This document shows positions 23,814 through 33,396 of a stretch of 64,000 nt of DNA, in pieces. Every line of letters starts with the position of its first letter. Positions within the stretch are counted from its first letter, which is position 1. A program made the translations under genes and the position numbers. The DNA comes from an uncultured Thermomicrobiaceae bacterium (GTDB lineage: Bacteria; Chloroflexota; Chloroflexia; Thermomicrobiales; Thermomicrobiaceae), in assembly GCA_938082375.1 (NCBI GenBank), contig CALKCJ010000020.1, positions 1 to 64,000 of the forward strand, written 5' to 3'. The notes beneath the pieces are model-generated. The model was not told the origin of the DNA. It worked only from the letters and a program-made list of their open reading frames with translations, and made no database searches.

Positions 23814-25190
23814 ATGAGGCGTGTGGTCGTCACCGGCGGGCTGCTTGGGCTCGAGGACGGGCCTGTCCGGGCAGACATCGTAATCCACGGCGAGCGGATC
23901 GCGGCCATTACGCTGGATGCCTCCGACCTCGAGGCGGACGAGCGTATCGATGCGAGTGGGCTGATCGTCGTGCCAGGCGGCATCGACGTGCACACCCACT
24001 TCAAGGAACCGGCCGAGCCATTGGTCGAAGGGTTCACAACCGGCAGCCTGGGGGCGATCGCGGGCGGAGTCACGAGCGTGGTGGAGATGCCGCAGGCGAC
24101 GCCGCCATCGAGCCGCGGCCAGCATATCAAGGAGAAGCGCAGGCTGGGCCAAGCGCACAGTATCGTCGACTTCGCGCTCTGGGGCGCGGCGATCAACCAG
24201 CCGCTGGAGCAGATCGACGAGATGCTCGACGAGGGGGTGGTGGGAATCAAGTCGTTCATGGCCGGCTCGAGCCCGGGCTTTCCCGCCGCGACCGACGACA
24301 CGTTGCTCCACGTCTTCCAGCGTCTAGCCGGCATCGGCGTCCCCTACGGCCTGCACGCCGAGAACGACGACCTGCTCCAGGCCGGCATCGCCCGCATGCA
24401 GGCGCTGGGACGGAGGGATCCGCTGGCGCACGCCGAGTCTCGGCCGCCTCTCGTCGAGGTCGAGGCCGTCCACCGGGCGCTCTTCTTTGCCGAGCAGACC
24501 GGCGGGCATGCCTACATCGTCCACTGCAGCACGGTGGGGGCACTGGAACTGGTGCAGGCGGCGCGCGCTCGGGGCGTTCACGTCTCGGTCGAGACCTGCC
24601 CCCAGTACCTGACCCTCTGCGAGGACGACCTCGCGCGCCTCGGCCCCTTCGGCCGCTGTGCACCGCCGTTCCGTTCGGCCACAGAGGTCGAGGGTCTCTG
24701 GCGCTTTCTGGCCGACCGCACGGTCGACGTGGTCTCCTCCGACCACTGCGGCTACACGGTCGAGAGCAAGGAGGCGGGGTGGGACGACATCTGGCAGGCA
24801 CCGCTCGGCCTTTCCGGCATCCAGACGCTGTTCCCGATCACCTTCGACGAGATGGTCAACCGGCGCAAGCTGTCGCTCGCGGACTTCGTGCGGGTCTCGG
24901 CTGCCAACCCGGCGCGGATTTTCAGCCTCTACCCGCGGAAGGGGTGCATTCGGGTCGGCGCCGACGCCGATCTAGCCTTCTATGACCCGCGGGCGGAATG
25001 GGCGATCCGCGCTGGCGATCTGCTCCACCGGAACAAGTGGACGCCCTTTGAGGGGCGTGCGATCGGCTGCCGGGTGGTGCGCACGATGATCCGTGGGCGT
25101 GTAGTCTACTGCTGGGACGGTGAACACCGCGTCAGCGCCGAGCCTGGCCACGGCCGCTTCCTGCCGCGCGGCTACGGGCAGATCGACTGA
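23814..25190 (+). CDS. allantoinase/dihydroorotase-type amidohydrolase
   Basis: GGIDVHTHFKEPAEPLVEGFTTGSLGAIAGGVTSVVEMPQ...VGIKSFMAGSS...YIVHCSTVGALELV...SSDHCGYT. Confidence 0.85.
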   Translation: MRRVVVTGGLLGLEDGPVRADIVIHGERIAAITLDASDLEADERIDASGLIVVPGGIDVHTHFKEPAEPLVEGFTTGSLGAIAGGVTSVVEMPQATPPSSRGQHIKEKRRLGQAHSIVDFALWGAAINQPLEQIDEMLDEGVVGIKSFMAGSSPGFPAATDDTLLHVFQRLAGIGVPYGLHAENDDLLQAGIARMQALGRRDPLAHAESRPPLVEVEAVHRALFFAEQTGGHAYIVHCSTVGALELVQAARARGVHVSVETCPQYLTLCEDDLARLGPFGRCAPPFRSATEVEGLWRFLADRTVDVVSSDHCGYTVESKEAGWDDIWQAPLGLSGIQTLFPITFDEMVNRRKLSLADFVRVSAANPARIFSLYPRKGCIRVGADADLAFYDPRAEWAIRAGDLLHRNKWTPFEGRAIGCRVVRTMIRGRVVYCWDGEHRVSAEPGHGRFLPRGYGQID

Positions 25191-25249
25191 GCCCGGTGCA
25201 TTCCCGGTGGGGCGTAGCTGGGAGCGACATGCTGCCGCTCGACACAAGT

Positions 25250-25281
25250 GCGCCGGGGCGAAGCGTCACGCGCCCCGGCGC
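25250..25281. terminator. bidirectional hairpin between convergent genes
   Basis: GCGCCGGGGCG N10 CGCCCCGGCGC perfect 11-bp stem. Confidence 0.55.
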
Positions 25282-25311
25282 GTTCACTCGCGCGAGCAGC
25301 TCAGGCGTCGG

Positions 25312-26004
25312 CTAGTCGCGGCGCTGCATGCCGGTGACCAGGCTGATCCAGTAGAGTAGCTGGAGGAATGCCGCGAGGAAGCCAGCGATGTAGGTCAGTG
25401 CCGCCGCGTTCAGGACTTCCCGGTTCTGCTGGTACTCGGTGCGGTCGACCAGTCCCAAGGTCGTCAGCATCTGCATGGCGCGGCTGCTCGCGTTGAACTC
25501 GACTGGCAGGGTCACCAGCGCGAACAAGGTGCCGGCCGAGAAGAAGGCGATCCCGAGCCAGGCCAGCCCAGTCGCCCCGATCACGATGCCGGCGAGGATC
25601 ATGATCCAACCGATGTTCGAGCCGAGCGTCGCCGCCGGCACGAGTGCCGAGCGGAGCTGAAGCGGCACGTAGCCGACCTTGTGTTGGATCGCATGGCCCG
25701 CCTCGTGGGCCGCAATTCCCAGCGCGGCGACCGAGCGACCGCCGTAGACCGGCATCGAGAGGCGCAGCACCCGGCGCCGCGGGTCGTAGTGGTCGCTCAG
25801 CTCGCCCGGTGTAAGCTCGACCGGTACGTCGTAGAGGCCGTTGGCGTCGAGAATCAGCCGGGCGACCTGGGCACCGGTTAAGCCCTGACGGTTGGGTATC
25901 TGCCTATACTTGCCGAACGCGGATTGCACCCTCCACTGGGCGAACAGCATCAGCAGCAAGGCCGGTGCCATAACAACGAGGTACATCGGATCGAAGTAGA
26001 ACAT
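25312..26004 (-). CDS. zinc metallopeptidase, YugP family
   Basis: HEXXH in IAAHEAGHAIQHKVGYVPLQLRSALVPAA; N-terminal TM; start at ATG 26004. Confidence 0.9.
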   Translation of the reverse strand: MFYFDPMYLVVMAPALLLMLFAQWRVQSAFGKYRQIPNRQGLTGAQVARLILDANGLYDVPVELTPGELSDHYDPRRRVLRLSMPVYGGRSVAALGIAAHEAGHAIQHKVGYVPLQLRSALVPAATLGSNIGWIMILAGIVIGATGLAWLGIAFFSAGTLFALVTLPVEFNASSRAMQMLTTLGLVDRTEYQQNREVLNAAALTYIAGFLAAFLQLLYWISLVTGMQRRD

Positions 26005-26293
26005 CGTGCAGGCTCCTTTCTCGTCAGTTGCGGAACGGTCTACATGCCTTTTCAGACCGCACGCCCGGATGCTGCCGCGCCAACTCGCGTGCGGTCTTGA
26101 GACGTGCAAAACCTTTCACGGCATAAGTATGTCCTGCCGCCACCAGCGGTTCAAGCCCGGCTCCGCTTTTCCTAGGCTTGTGGCAGCTGCAACCGTAGCG
26201 ATACGGCCAAGCGGCGCATCGCTGGCGGGTTGATACTATTGGGAGACAACGAGTCCAGGACGGCGCTGACGGGGTGAGGGCAGAGGGAGCAGC

Positions 26294-27334
26294 GTGGACG
26301 AGCAACAGTGGCTGGGTCGGGTTGAGGAACAGATGCGCGTCGTGATCAGCCGCGCGGAGCAGAGCGGCATCCTAGGTGAGGGGATAGCGCTACCGCTGTA
26401 TCGCGTCCTCGGTTATCACCTGGGTTGGAGGGACGAGGAGTTACGCCCAGCGCGGGCCGACGGCGGCAAGCGGATTCGCCCGCTCCTCTGCCTCCTCTGT
26501 TGCGAAGCTGCCGGTGGCGATCCCTCGACCGCCGTGCCTGTGGCAGCCGCGATCGAACTCCTCCACAACTTCACCTTGCTGCACGACGATATCCAGGATC
26601 GCAGTCGGACGCGCCGCCACCGTCTTACGGTCTGGGCACTCTGGGGCGAGGGCCAAGCCATCAACGCTGGCGACGCCATGTTCGCCCTCAGCCAGCTCGC
26701 CCTGCTCGAGGTAGCCGATCGACTGCGGTCAGACTCGCTCGCCCTGCTGCTCAAGGCGTTCAACGAGACAACACTGCGCATCGTGGAGGGGCAGGTGCTC
26801 GACCTCGGCTTCGAGGAGCGGCCCTCGGTCAGCGTGAGCGAGTACCTGGCCATGATCCGGGGCAAGACGGCTGCATTGACCGCCTTTGCTGCCTGGTCGG
26901 GGGCGCTCGTCGCCAGTGCGGAATCTGAGCGGCTAGAGCAATTCCGCCGGTTTGGTGAGACGCTCGGCCTGGGCTTCCAGATTCAGGACGATTACCTCGG
27001 GATCTGGGGTCAGCGCGAGGAGACTGGGAAAGAGCCGGCCGACGACATCCGGCGCCGCAAGAAGAGCCTGCCCATCGTCCTGCTGCTCGAGGCGGCAAAC
27101 CCAGCGGATCGCCAGCTTCTCCAAGTGCTCTGGAGCCAGCCGAAGGTGAGCGAGGACGGGGTGGCACAGGTACTCGAGCTGCTTGATCGCTACGAGGTGT
27201 ACGAGCATGTCCGCGGCGAGGTGGTGCGGTTGCACCGGGAGGCTGCGCTTCTCCTGGAGCGTGCCGCGCTGCCGGGACGGGCCCGTGACGCACTCGCTGC
27301 CCTGCTCGATCGGCTGGCGACTCGCTCAGTCTAG
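26294..27334 (+). CDS. polyprenyl (geranylgeranyl-type) diphosphate synthase
   Basis: GGKRIRPLLCLL...LLHDDIQDRSRTRRHR...GLGFQIQDDYLGIWG. Confidence 0.9.
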   Translation: MDEQQWLGRVEEQMRVVISRAEQSGILGEGIALPLYRVLGYHLGWRDEELRPARADGGKRIRPLLCLLCCEAAGGDPSTAVPVAAAIELLHNFTLLHDDIQDRSRTRRHRLTVWALWGEGQAINAGDAMFALSQLALLEVADRLRSDSLALLLKAFNETTLRIVEGQVLDLGFEERPSVSVSEYLAMIRGKTAALTAFAAWSGALVASAESERLEQFRRFGETLGLGFQIQDDYLGIWGQREETGKEPADDIRRRKKSLPIVLLLEAANPADRQLLQVLWSQPKVSEDGVAQVLELLDRYEVYEHVRGEVVRLHREAALLLERAALPGRARDALAALLDRLATRSV

Positions 27335-27375
27335 AAATTGACCGTCTGCGCGTTACCCCGCCTGGCGATGGGGGA

Positions 27376-28473
27376 TCAACCGGGCCAGCACCCGGCGTCG
27401 ATGAGCGAGGGAAGCCTGGGCGCGACCCCCTCTCGTTGGAGCAGGCGCAGCGTGCCTTCCACCAAGCCGAAGGCGCCGGTGAGCATCATGTCGCCGAACG
27501 GCGCCGCCTCGTAGTAGCCCAAGCCACGCGCCAGCCAGCGGTTCGGGCCGGTGACGGCGACGAAGTCGAAGCTACCAACCCGACCGTAGGCCGGGTCGAA
27601 GGCGGCGCCATGCCCGCCGCTGGCGGTGACTTCCTGGTGGGTCAGCCGGCCGTGCTGAAGCTCCTCGACCAGGTGGGCCAGGATATCCGGAGTGATGCCA
27701 CCAGTATGGTGCTCGAACAGCCCGTAGACGCGCTGGTCGCGCACCGCGACGCCGAAGGTGTGCATGTTGCCGATGTTGACCAGGACGGCACCGGTCTCCC
27801 GGGCAGCGCGCGCCACGACTGGGTCGCACAGGCTGCCCAGGACGGCCGCCGCGCCCGTATCCATTACGACCGCCCCGGGCAACAGCCGACGTGTGGCCCG
27901 CATCCGGATCATGTACTCCGGTGGCTCGCGATAGATCATCGCGTGTAGGTAACCTCCGCGAGTCAGCAACCCTTGCAAGAACTCGTAACGGAACTCCCGG
28001 CCCCCGGCATCGGGTAGGTAGCCGTGATCCTGTACTGCCACCGCGAAGAGCGACGGAAGGGGAACCGCGAAACTCCCGAGCGCCTGTCGAATGCCGGCGA
28101 GGTCGACATCGCCCATCCAGACGATTTCCGCTCCTGGTGGCGGCTCCTCGCAGATCTCGACCCCGAGCTGCCTGACCCGCCCAAGGTCGTTGTGGAGCGT
28201 CCGTGCTGGCTCGGACGCAGCGTAGACTGGGAGTCCCTCCTGGAGATGCTCAAGAACGGCCTGACTGCTGGCGCCGCCGCCCATCAGGCTACCAGCCAGG
28301 TAGAGCGGCCGTCCGCACCGAGTGACCTCGCGGATGCGCGCGGCGACGACCTGCGACTGGGAGGGAAGTACCAGCTTGACAGATGTCTCGGGGGTACGGT
28401 CGCTCTCGTAGAGAAAGATGTCCTGGGTACCGGCGCCGACGTCGATCGACAGGATGCGAATTGGCTGGTCCAC
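27376..28473 (-). CDS. DUF1786-family (ASKHA-like) conserved protein
   Basis: ILSIDVGAGTQDIFLY (phosphate-1-like), AVVMDTGAAAVLGSL, VLVNIGNMHTFGVAV, FEHHTGGI. Confidence 0.75.
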   Translation of the reverse strand: MDQPIRILSIDVGAGTQDIFLYESDRTPETSVKLVLPSQSQVVAARIREVTRCGRPLYLAGSLMGGGASSQAVLEHLQEGLPVYAASEPARTLHNDLGRVRQLGVEICEEPPPGAEIVWMGDVDLAGIRQALGSFAVPLPSLFAVAVQDHGYLPDAGGREFRYEFLQGLLTRGGYLHAMIYREPPEYMIRMRATRRLLPGAVVMDTGAAAVLGSLCDPVVARAARETGAVLVNIGNMHTFGVAVRDQRVYGLFEHHTGGITPDILAHLVEELQHGRLTHQEVTASGGHGAAFDPAYGRVGSFDFVAVTGPNRWLARGLGYYEAAPFGDMMLTGAFGLVEGTLRLLQREGVAPRLPSLIDAGCWPG

Positions 28474-28501
28474 AGCTCCTCCTCAGGCTGCGCTGCAGTG
28501 G

Positions 28502-29443
28502 CTATCTTGCGCTGAAGTATGCCAGCCGGCAGGCGTAGCGCGCCGGGTCATCACAGGGTTTATCCGTCTCGACTGGCTCGGCGGCTAGCTCGATCAGCAC
28601 GACCTCGGGGGGAGCCATGAAGCGCAGCGGAAGCGTCGTCGTACCGATACCGGAGCTAACATAGACGAGGATTCCTCGCTCCCAATGGAATCCCCGTTGC
28701 TGGCGCGACGGGGGGCGGCCACGCGAGCGGTCGAGGTACCATGCGGCGTCGAGCGGAGTGAGCCTCGGTGAGGGGGAGAGGCGGATCTGCCCGGCGTGGG
28801 TGTGACCGCTCAGCACGAGGTGGGCATAGCCTGCTGGCAAGAGATCGACGATGAGCGGCGCGTGAGCGAGCACGATCGTGGGGGGTGGATCGTCTGGAGA
28901 GCCAGGTGGGAGCAACCCTCTTCCGGTGTACGGGTCGTCGAAGCCGATGAGGCGGATCAATTCGCCCCTGAGGCGGAGCTCGACGACCTGATTGCGCAGC
29001 ACGACGACCCCGAGTCGCTCCAGGAAGCCCGCGATCTGCTGGGCGGTCGCTTCGTCCTGGCGGTAGTCGTGGTTCCCCAGCACGCCGTAGACCAGTGGGA
29101 AGTCGCGCAACCCGTCGAAGGCGTCGGACGGCCGGAACCGGCCCTCGTCGAAGTAGTCTCCACCGAGGAGGACGATTTCTGCCTGCCAGTCGCGAGCAGT
29201 CTGGATGGCGCGGCGTGTCAGCCGCTCGGGCTCGCCCGGCCCGCCAAGGTGGAAGTCAGTCAAAAAGGCCAAACGCGTGCCGACGAGCTGCGCGGGGAGA
29301 TGCGGTAGAGCAACACGCAGTAGCTGCCGTCGGAGCCGTCGTGGCTCGAGCCGCCAGCTATAGGCAGCAACCAGGCCGCCGAGTGCCAGCGCACTGCACC
29401 AGGCCACTGTGGCCGAACGCCTGCTCGGTCGTCTTCGGAACAC
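28502..29443 (-). CDS. metallophosphoesterase with N-terminal TM (YaeI-like)
   Basis: LAFLTDFHLGG...LLGGDYFDEG...GVLGNHDY...LAHAP...LSGHTHAGQIRL. Confidence 0.92.
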   Translation of the reverse strand: MFRRRPSRRSATVAWCSALALGGLVAAYSWRLEPRRLRRQLLRVALPHLPAQLVGTRLAFLTDFHLGGPGEPERLTRRAIQTARDWQAEIVLLGGDYFDEGRFRPSDAFDGLRDFPLVYGVLGNHDYRQDEATAQQIAGFLERLGVVVLRNQVVELRLRGELIRLIGFDDPYTGRGLLPPGSPDDPPPTIVLAHAPLIVDLLPAGYAHLVLSGHTHAGQIRLSPSPRLTPLDAAWYLDRSRGRPPSRQQRGFHWERGILVYVSSGIGTTTLPLRFMAPPEVVLIELAAEPVETDKPCDDPARYACRLAYFSAR

Positions 29444-29520
29444 CTTGCTCCCCCGTCGCGCGTTCAGGGGCGCCGCCCCCAGTGTCGAACGGCTGTTCTG
29501 TCGTATACTTGGCCCGGCAG

Positions 29521-29532
29521 CAGCACGTGCTG
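29521..29532. promoter_or_regulatory. palindrome just downstream of a TATACT -10-like box in front of the DtxR-family gene
   Basis: CAGCACGTGCTG perfect 12-bp palindrome; TATACT at 29504-29509. Confidence 0.35.
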
Positions 29533-29586
29533 ACGCTCGCCAGGGCGTGCGCCCATGTACTGCCGCGCGAGGAGTGTAGCAAGACC

Positions 29587-30300
29587 ATGTCCGCAGAGCG
29601 ACAGACCGAGCGCTCGGGTCGGCACGAAGCGATCACGCATGCCATGGAAGATTACCTCAAGGCCATCTATCTGCTTGAGGAAGAGCAGGGGCGTGTCAGC
29701 ACGCAGGCCATCGCCGAGCACCTTAGGGTGCAGAGCCCTTCGGTGACGAACATGCTCAAGCGCCTGGCTTCGCTGAACCTCGTTCACCACAGACCGTACC
29801 GCGGGGTCACGTTGACGCCGGCCGGGCGGCGCGTCGCCCTCGAGGTCATACGCCACCATCGCCTGCTCGAGCTCTACCTTACCGAGGCGCTCGGCTATTC
29901 CTGGGATACCGTCCATGAGGAGGCCGACCGGCTGGAGCACAGCATCTCTGAGGAGCTGGAGTCTCGGATCGACGCGCTCCTCGGCCACCCGAGCGCCGAC
30001 CCGCACGGCCACCCGATCCCAACACCCGAGGGAGAGCTCCCGGCCACCGAAGCGACTCGCCTCGACCAGGTCGATATCGGCAGCCGGGTAATGATCGAGC
30101 GCGTGTCTGACCGAAAGCCCGAGCAACTCCGGTACTTGGCGACGCTCGGCCTCCTACCCGGGGTAGAGGTAGCCGTGCTCGACCGGCTGCCCTTCGCTGG
30201 GCCGGTGCGGGTTCGAGTGAGAGACCAGGAGCATTATCTGAGTCAGGAGCTGGCGCAGGCGGTCTTCGTCTCCGTTCCCGAGGCGGAGGGCGAGCGCTAG
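29587..30300 (+). CDS. DtxR/MntR-family metal-dependent transcriptional regulator with FeoA-like C-terminus
   Basis: MEDYLKAIYLLEEEQGRVSTQAIAEHLRVQSPSVTNMLKRLASLNLVHHRPYRGVTLTPAGRRVALEVIRHHRLLELYL; start at ATG 29587. Confidence 0.93.
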   Translation: MSAERQTERSGRHEAITHAMEDYLKAIYLLEEEQGRVSTQAIAEHLRVQSPSVTNMLKRLASLNLVHHRPYRGVTLTPAGRRVALEVIRHHRLLELYLTEALGYSWDTVHEEADRLEHSISEELESRIDALLGHPSADPHGHPIPTPEGELPATEATRLDQVDIGSRVMIERVSDRKPEQLRYLATLGLLPGVEVAVLDRLPFAGPVRVRVRDQEHYLSQELAQAVFVSVPEAEGER

Positions 30301-30379
30301 CATTTTCTTCCGGCTTCCCCTATGATTCTCCTGGAAGGATGCGAACGTACGCGTACGATTGTGATCGGGAGCCCTGGCC

Positions 30380-32071
30380 GTGGTGGTGTACAGGTGGAAC
30401 GAGCCCGAGCCGCTCCCCGACGAAGCCTATGAGCTGGCCGCAGATGCTCGGCTAGCTCAGATCCTCTACCGGCGCGGTGTCCGGTCTTCCGTTGAAGCGC
30501 AGGCCTTCCTCAACCCTGCGCTTGATCAGCTTGCTGACCCTGCACTGCTCCCGGACGCAGGGAAGGCGCTGGCATTGCTTCGGCGCGCGGTCGAGCAGCG
30601 CTGGCGCGTCGTCGTGTTCGGTGACTACGATGTCGATGGGATTACGGCGACGGCGATGCTGACCCATGCGCTGCGCTCGCTGGGGCTGGTTGTCCAGCCG
30701 ATGATCCCGCACCGGATACTCGATGGATACGGCTTTCACCTAGCTGATGTGCCGGCGATCGACGCCTTCGGTGCGCGGCTGCTCGTCACGGTCGATTGCG
30801 GTACCGGTAGTGGTGCCGCGCTGTCAGCTCTTCGCCAGATCGGGATCGAGGCGGTCGTGATCGATCACCATGTCATGGACGGCCATGCCATGCCGCCAGA
30901 CGTGGCGTTCGTCTCTCCGCAGCGACCGGACTCGTCGTACCCATTCCCCCGGCTGGCTGCAGTGGGCGTGGCCTTTCAGGTGCTCCGCCTGCTCCTTGGG
31001 CGGGAGCAAGCCGTCTCGTACCTGCCGCTCGTCGCGCTGGGCACCGTGGCCGATGTCGTGCCCCTCGTCGGCGAAAATCGCGTTCTTGTGAGCGAGGGCC
31101 TGCGCCGATTTTCCCGGGATGCGCCGCTGGGACTTCGCGCGCTCGCCGAAGATGCTGGCCTTCAGCTCGATCAGGTCCATAGCTGGCACTGTGGCTTCGT
31201 CCTCGGGCCACGCATCAACGCCGCCGGGCGTATGGACGACCCGATGGTCGCTCTGCAATTGCTGCTCAGCCAGGATCTGGCGGAGGCGCGCCGCCTGGCC
31301 CGGCGGCTTTCGCAGTTGAACGAGAGAAGGCAACAAGAAATCGAGCAGATGCTCGACGAGGCCGAGCGCAGACTGCGCCGCGAGCACACGCTTCCGCGAG
31401 TGTTGGTGCTGGCGGACGAGGCGTGGAACGTCGGGTTGGTTGGCCTGGCGGCCAGCAAGCTCGCGTCTCGCTATGTGCGCCCAGTGGTGGTTCTGAGCCG
31501 GCAGCAGCGGATCAGCCGTGGTTCGGCTCGTGGTGTCGCCGGCTTCGATGTCAGCCAGGCGCTGGCTGCCTGCCGCGATCTGCTCCTCGAGCACGGGGGG
31601 CACAGCGGCGCGGCCGGCTTGACGCTCGAGAGCGAGCGGATTGTGGAACTGGAGGCACGGCTGCTCGACTTCGCCAAGGTCACGCTCGGCGACAAAGCGC
31701 CGGTTGCCACGCTTGATCTCGATGCTGAACTCTACCCGTCGGAACTCTCGCTCGCAATGGCCGAGCTCCTCGGCGCGCTCGAGCCCTTCGGACATGGCAA
31801 CCCCACGCCACGCTTCTTCGTCCGAGACGTCGCGGTGGGTGAGCTCAGGCCCAGCCGCAACGGGCGACACCTGCTCTTCAGCGTCGTGCCGCGGGGTAGC
31901 CCGCCGGTCGCTGCTATCTGGTTTGATGGCGCCGAGCATCAGGGCACGCTTCAGCAGTTAGGACGGGTCGACGTGGCGTTCACTTTGCGCGCAGACGCCT
32001 GGGATGGAATTCCCCAAGTCAAGCTTGACGTCCTGGACTGTCGCCCGGCGACGAGCGCAGTGCCGCGCTGA
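30380..32071 (+). CDS. recJ: single-stranded-DNA-specific exonuclease RecJ
   Basis: VVFGDYDVDGITATAML...VIDHHVMDG...INAAGRMDDPMVALQLLL...GGHSGAAGLTL. Confidence 0.96.
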   Translation: MVVYRWNEPEPLPDEAYELAADARLAQILYRRGVRSSVEAQAFLNPALDQLADPALLPDAGKALALLRRAVEQRWRVVVFGDYDVDGITATAMLTHALRSLGLVVQPMIPHRILDGYGFHLADVPAIDAFGARLLVTVDCGTGSGAALSALRQIGIEAVVIDHHVMDGHAMPPDVAFVSPQRPDSSYPFPRLAAVGVAFQVLRLLLGREQAVSYLPLVALGTVADVVPLVGENRVLVSEGLRRFSRDAPLGLRALAEDAGLQLDQVHSWHCGFVLGPRINAAGRMDDPMVALQLLLSQDLAEARRLARRLSQLNERRQQEIEQMLDEAERRLRREHTLPRVLVLADEAWNVGLVGLAASKLASRYVRPVVVLSRQQRISRGSARGVAGFDVSQALAACRDLLLEHGGHSGAAGLTLESERIVELEARLLDFAKVTLGDKAPVATLDLDAELYPSELSLAMAELLGALEPFGHGNPTPRFFVRDVAVGELRPSRNGRHLLFSVVPRGSPPVAAIWFDGAEHQGTLQQLGRVDVAFTLRADAWDGIPQVKLDVLDCRPATSAVPR

Positions 32072-32867
32072 TCGCGCGAGCAAGCTCTTCGACACGCGCT
32101 GGGCTCACCGGCTGTTCGATATCCCCTCCCTCTTTCGCCCACGTGCCGACAATAAAGCCGGTAGCTGCGGGGAGGAACGCTGCTACGCGCTCCGGCGTGA
32201 CGCCGCTTCCGACGTAGATTGGCACGTCAGGGAACAGCGCGCGAAGGTGCCGTACTGCTTCTGGGTCGGCAGGTTGGCCGGTGGCGCGGCCGGTCACGAT
32301 CAAAGCGTCGGCCAGGCCACGATGCAGCGCGTCGCGGGCCGCGTCGTCGAGTGTGACCGGCCCCAGCGGTACGGCATGCTTGACCAGCAGATCGGCCCAG
32401 ACTTCGACCGAAGCGCCGAGCGCGCGCCGCAGGCGCATCGTCTCGTCGGCGCGGCCTTCGATGATCCCCTGGTCGGTCAGCAGAGCGCCGGTATGCACGT
32501 TGACTCGGATGAACGAGGCACCGGTAACTGCGGCGATGCTGAGTGCGGCGACAGCGTCGTTTCTGAGCACGTTGACGCCCACCGGAAGGAGCACGGCCGA
32601 TCGTACCGCAGCGACGACCACAGCCATTGCCGCGATGGTGTACGGCTCGACGCTGTCCTTGCGGAAGGGAGCATCGCCGTAGTTCTCGACGATGAGCGCT
32701 GACGCGCCACCCGCCACGTACGCACGGGCGTCGCGTACTGCGCGTTCGATAATCTGCTCCATGGCCAGGTGAGCCCGGGGTGAGCCTGGTAGGGGCGGCA
32801 GGTGGACGACACCGACGAGCGGCTTCTCGTCGTGTTTGGTCGCTCGCCCGTGGATGACCTTCGGCAT
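32019..32867 (-). CDS. BtpA family protein
   Basis: LVGVVHLPPLPGSPRAHLAMEQIIERAVRDARAYVAGGASALIVENYGDAPF...YVGSGVTPERVAAFLP; start at ATG 32867. Confidence 0.9.
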   Translation of the reverse strand: MPKVIHGRATKHDEKPLVGVVHLPPLPGSPRAHLAMEQIIERAVRDARAYVAGGASALIVENYGDAPFRKDSVEPYTIAAMAVVVAAVRSAVLLPVGVNVLRNDAVAALSIAAVTGASFIRVNVHTGALLTDQGIIEGRADETMRLRRALGASVEVWADLLVKHAVPLGPVTLDDAARDALHRGLADALIVTGRATGQPADPEAVRHLRALFPDVPIYVGSGVTPERVAAFLPAATGFIVGTWAKEGGDIEQPVSPARVEELARAISAALRSSPGDSPGRQA

Positions 32868-32958
32868 ACCGCGCTTCCCTTGTGCCTGTGGCCTCGGTTG
32901 TATCCCAGGGCATACTATAACGCCGGTGCCAGGAATGCAGGTTCGGCCGGGCGAGGCG

Positions 32959-33396
32959 ATGGGTGAACAGGCATCTTCGAAGACGACCCTAAGCATCCAC
33001 GAGCTCGCAGCGCGTAGCGGGGTGCCAGGCCGGCGCATCCGGTACTACATTGCCGAGGGGCTGCTGCCCCCGCCGCACGGTCGCGGCCGGGCGGCCCACT
33101 ATGGCCCTGAGCACCTGGAGCGGCTCGTCGAGATCCAGACCTTGCGCAGCCAGCACCTGGGTCTCGATGAGATTCGGCAGCGCTTGCAGCGGCATGCGGA
33201 GAGGGTCCAGAGCCCGGCCGACGGCTCGCTCTGGCGACACTGGCAGCTGCGGCCAGGGGTGTGGCTGATGGCGCGGGCCGACCTGGACGAGACAGAAATG
33301 CAGCGCGTCGAGGCCCTGGCCAGCATGGCGCGCCAGCTGCTCGGGGATACCGGACGGGGAGGAGAGCGACACGGCGGTGGCCGGTCTCTCCGGTGA
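32959..33396 (+). CDS. MerR-family transcriptional regulator
   Basis: LSIHELAARSGVPGRRIRYYIAEGLLPPPHGRGRAAHYGPEHLERLVEIQTLR. Confidence 0.88.
   Translation: MGEQASSKTTLSIHELAARSGVPGRRIRYYIAEGLLPPPHGRGRAAHYGPEHLERLVEIQTLRSQHLGLDEIRQRLQRHAERVQSPADGSLWRHWQLRPGVWLMARADLDETEMQRVEALASMARQLLGDTGRGGERHGGGRSLR

Noticed and set aside
23546-24985. 479-aa plus-strand ORF
   Set aside because: Alternate frame of allantoinase-like gene, Arg/Gly/Ala rich, no motif
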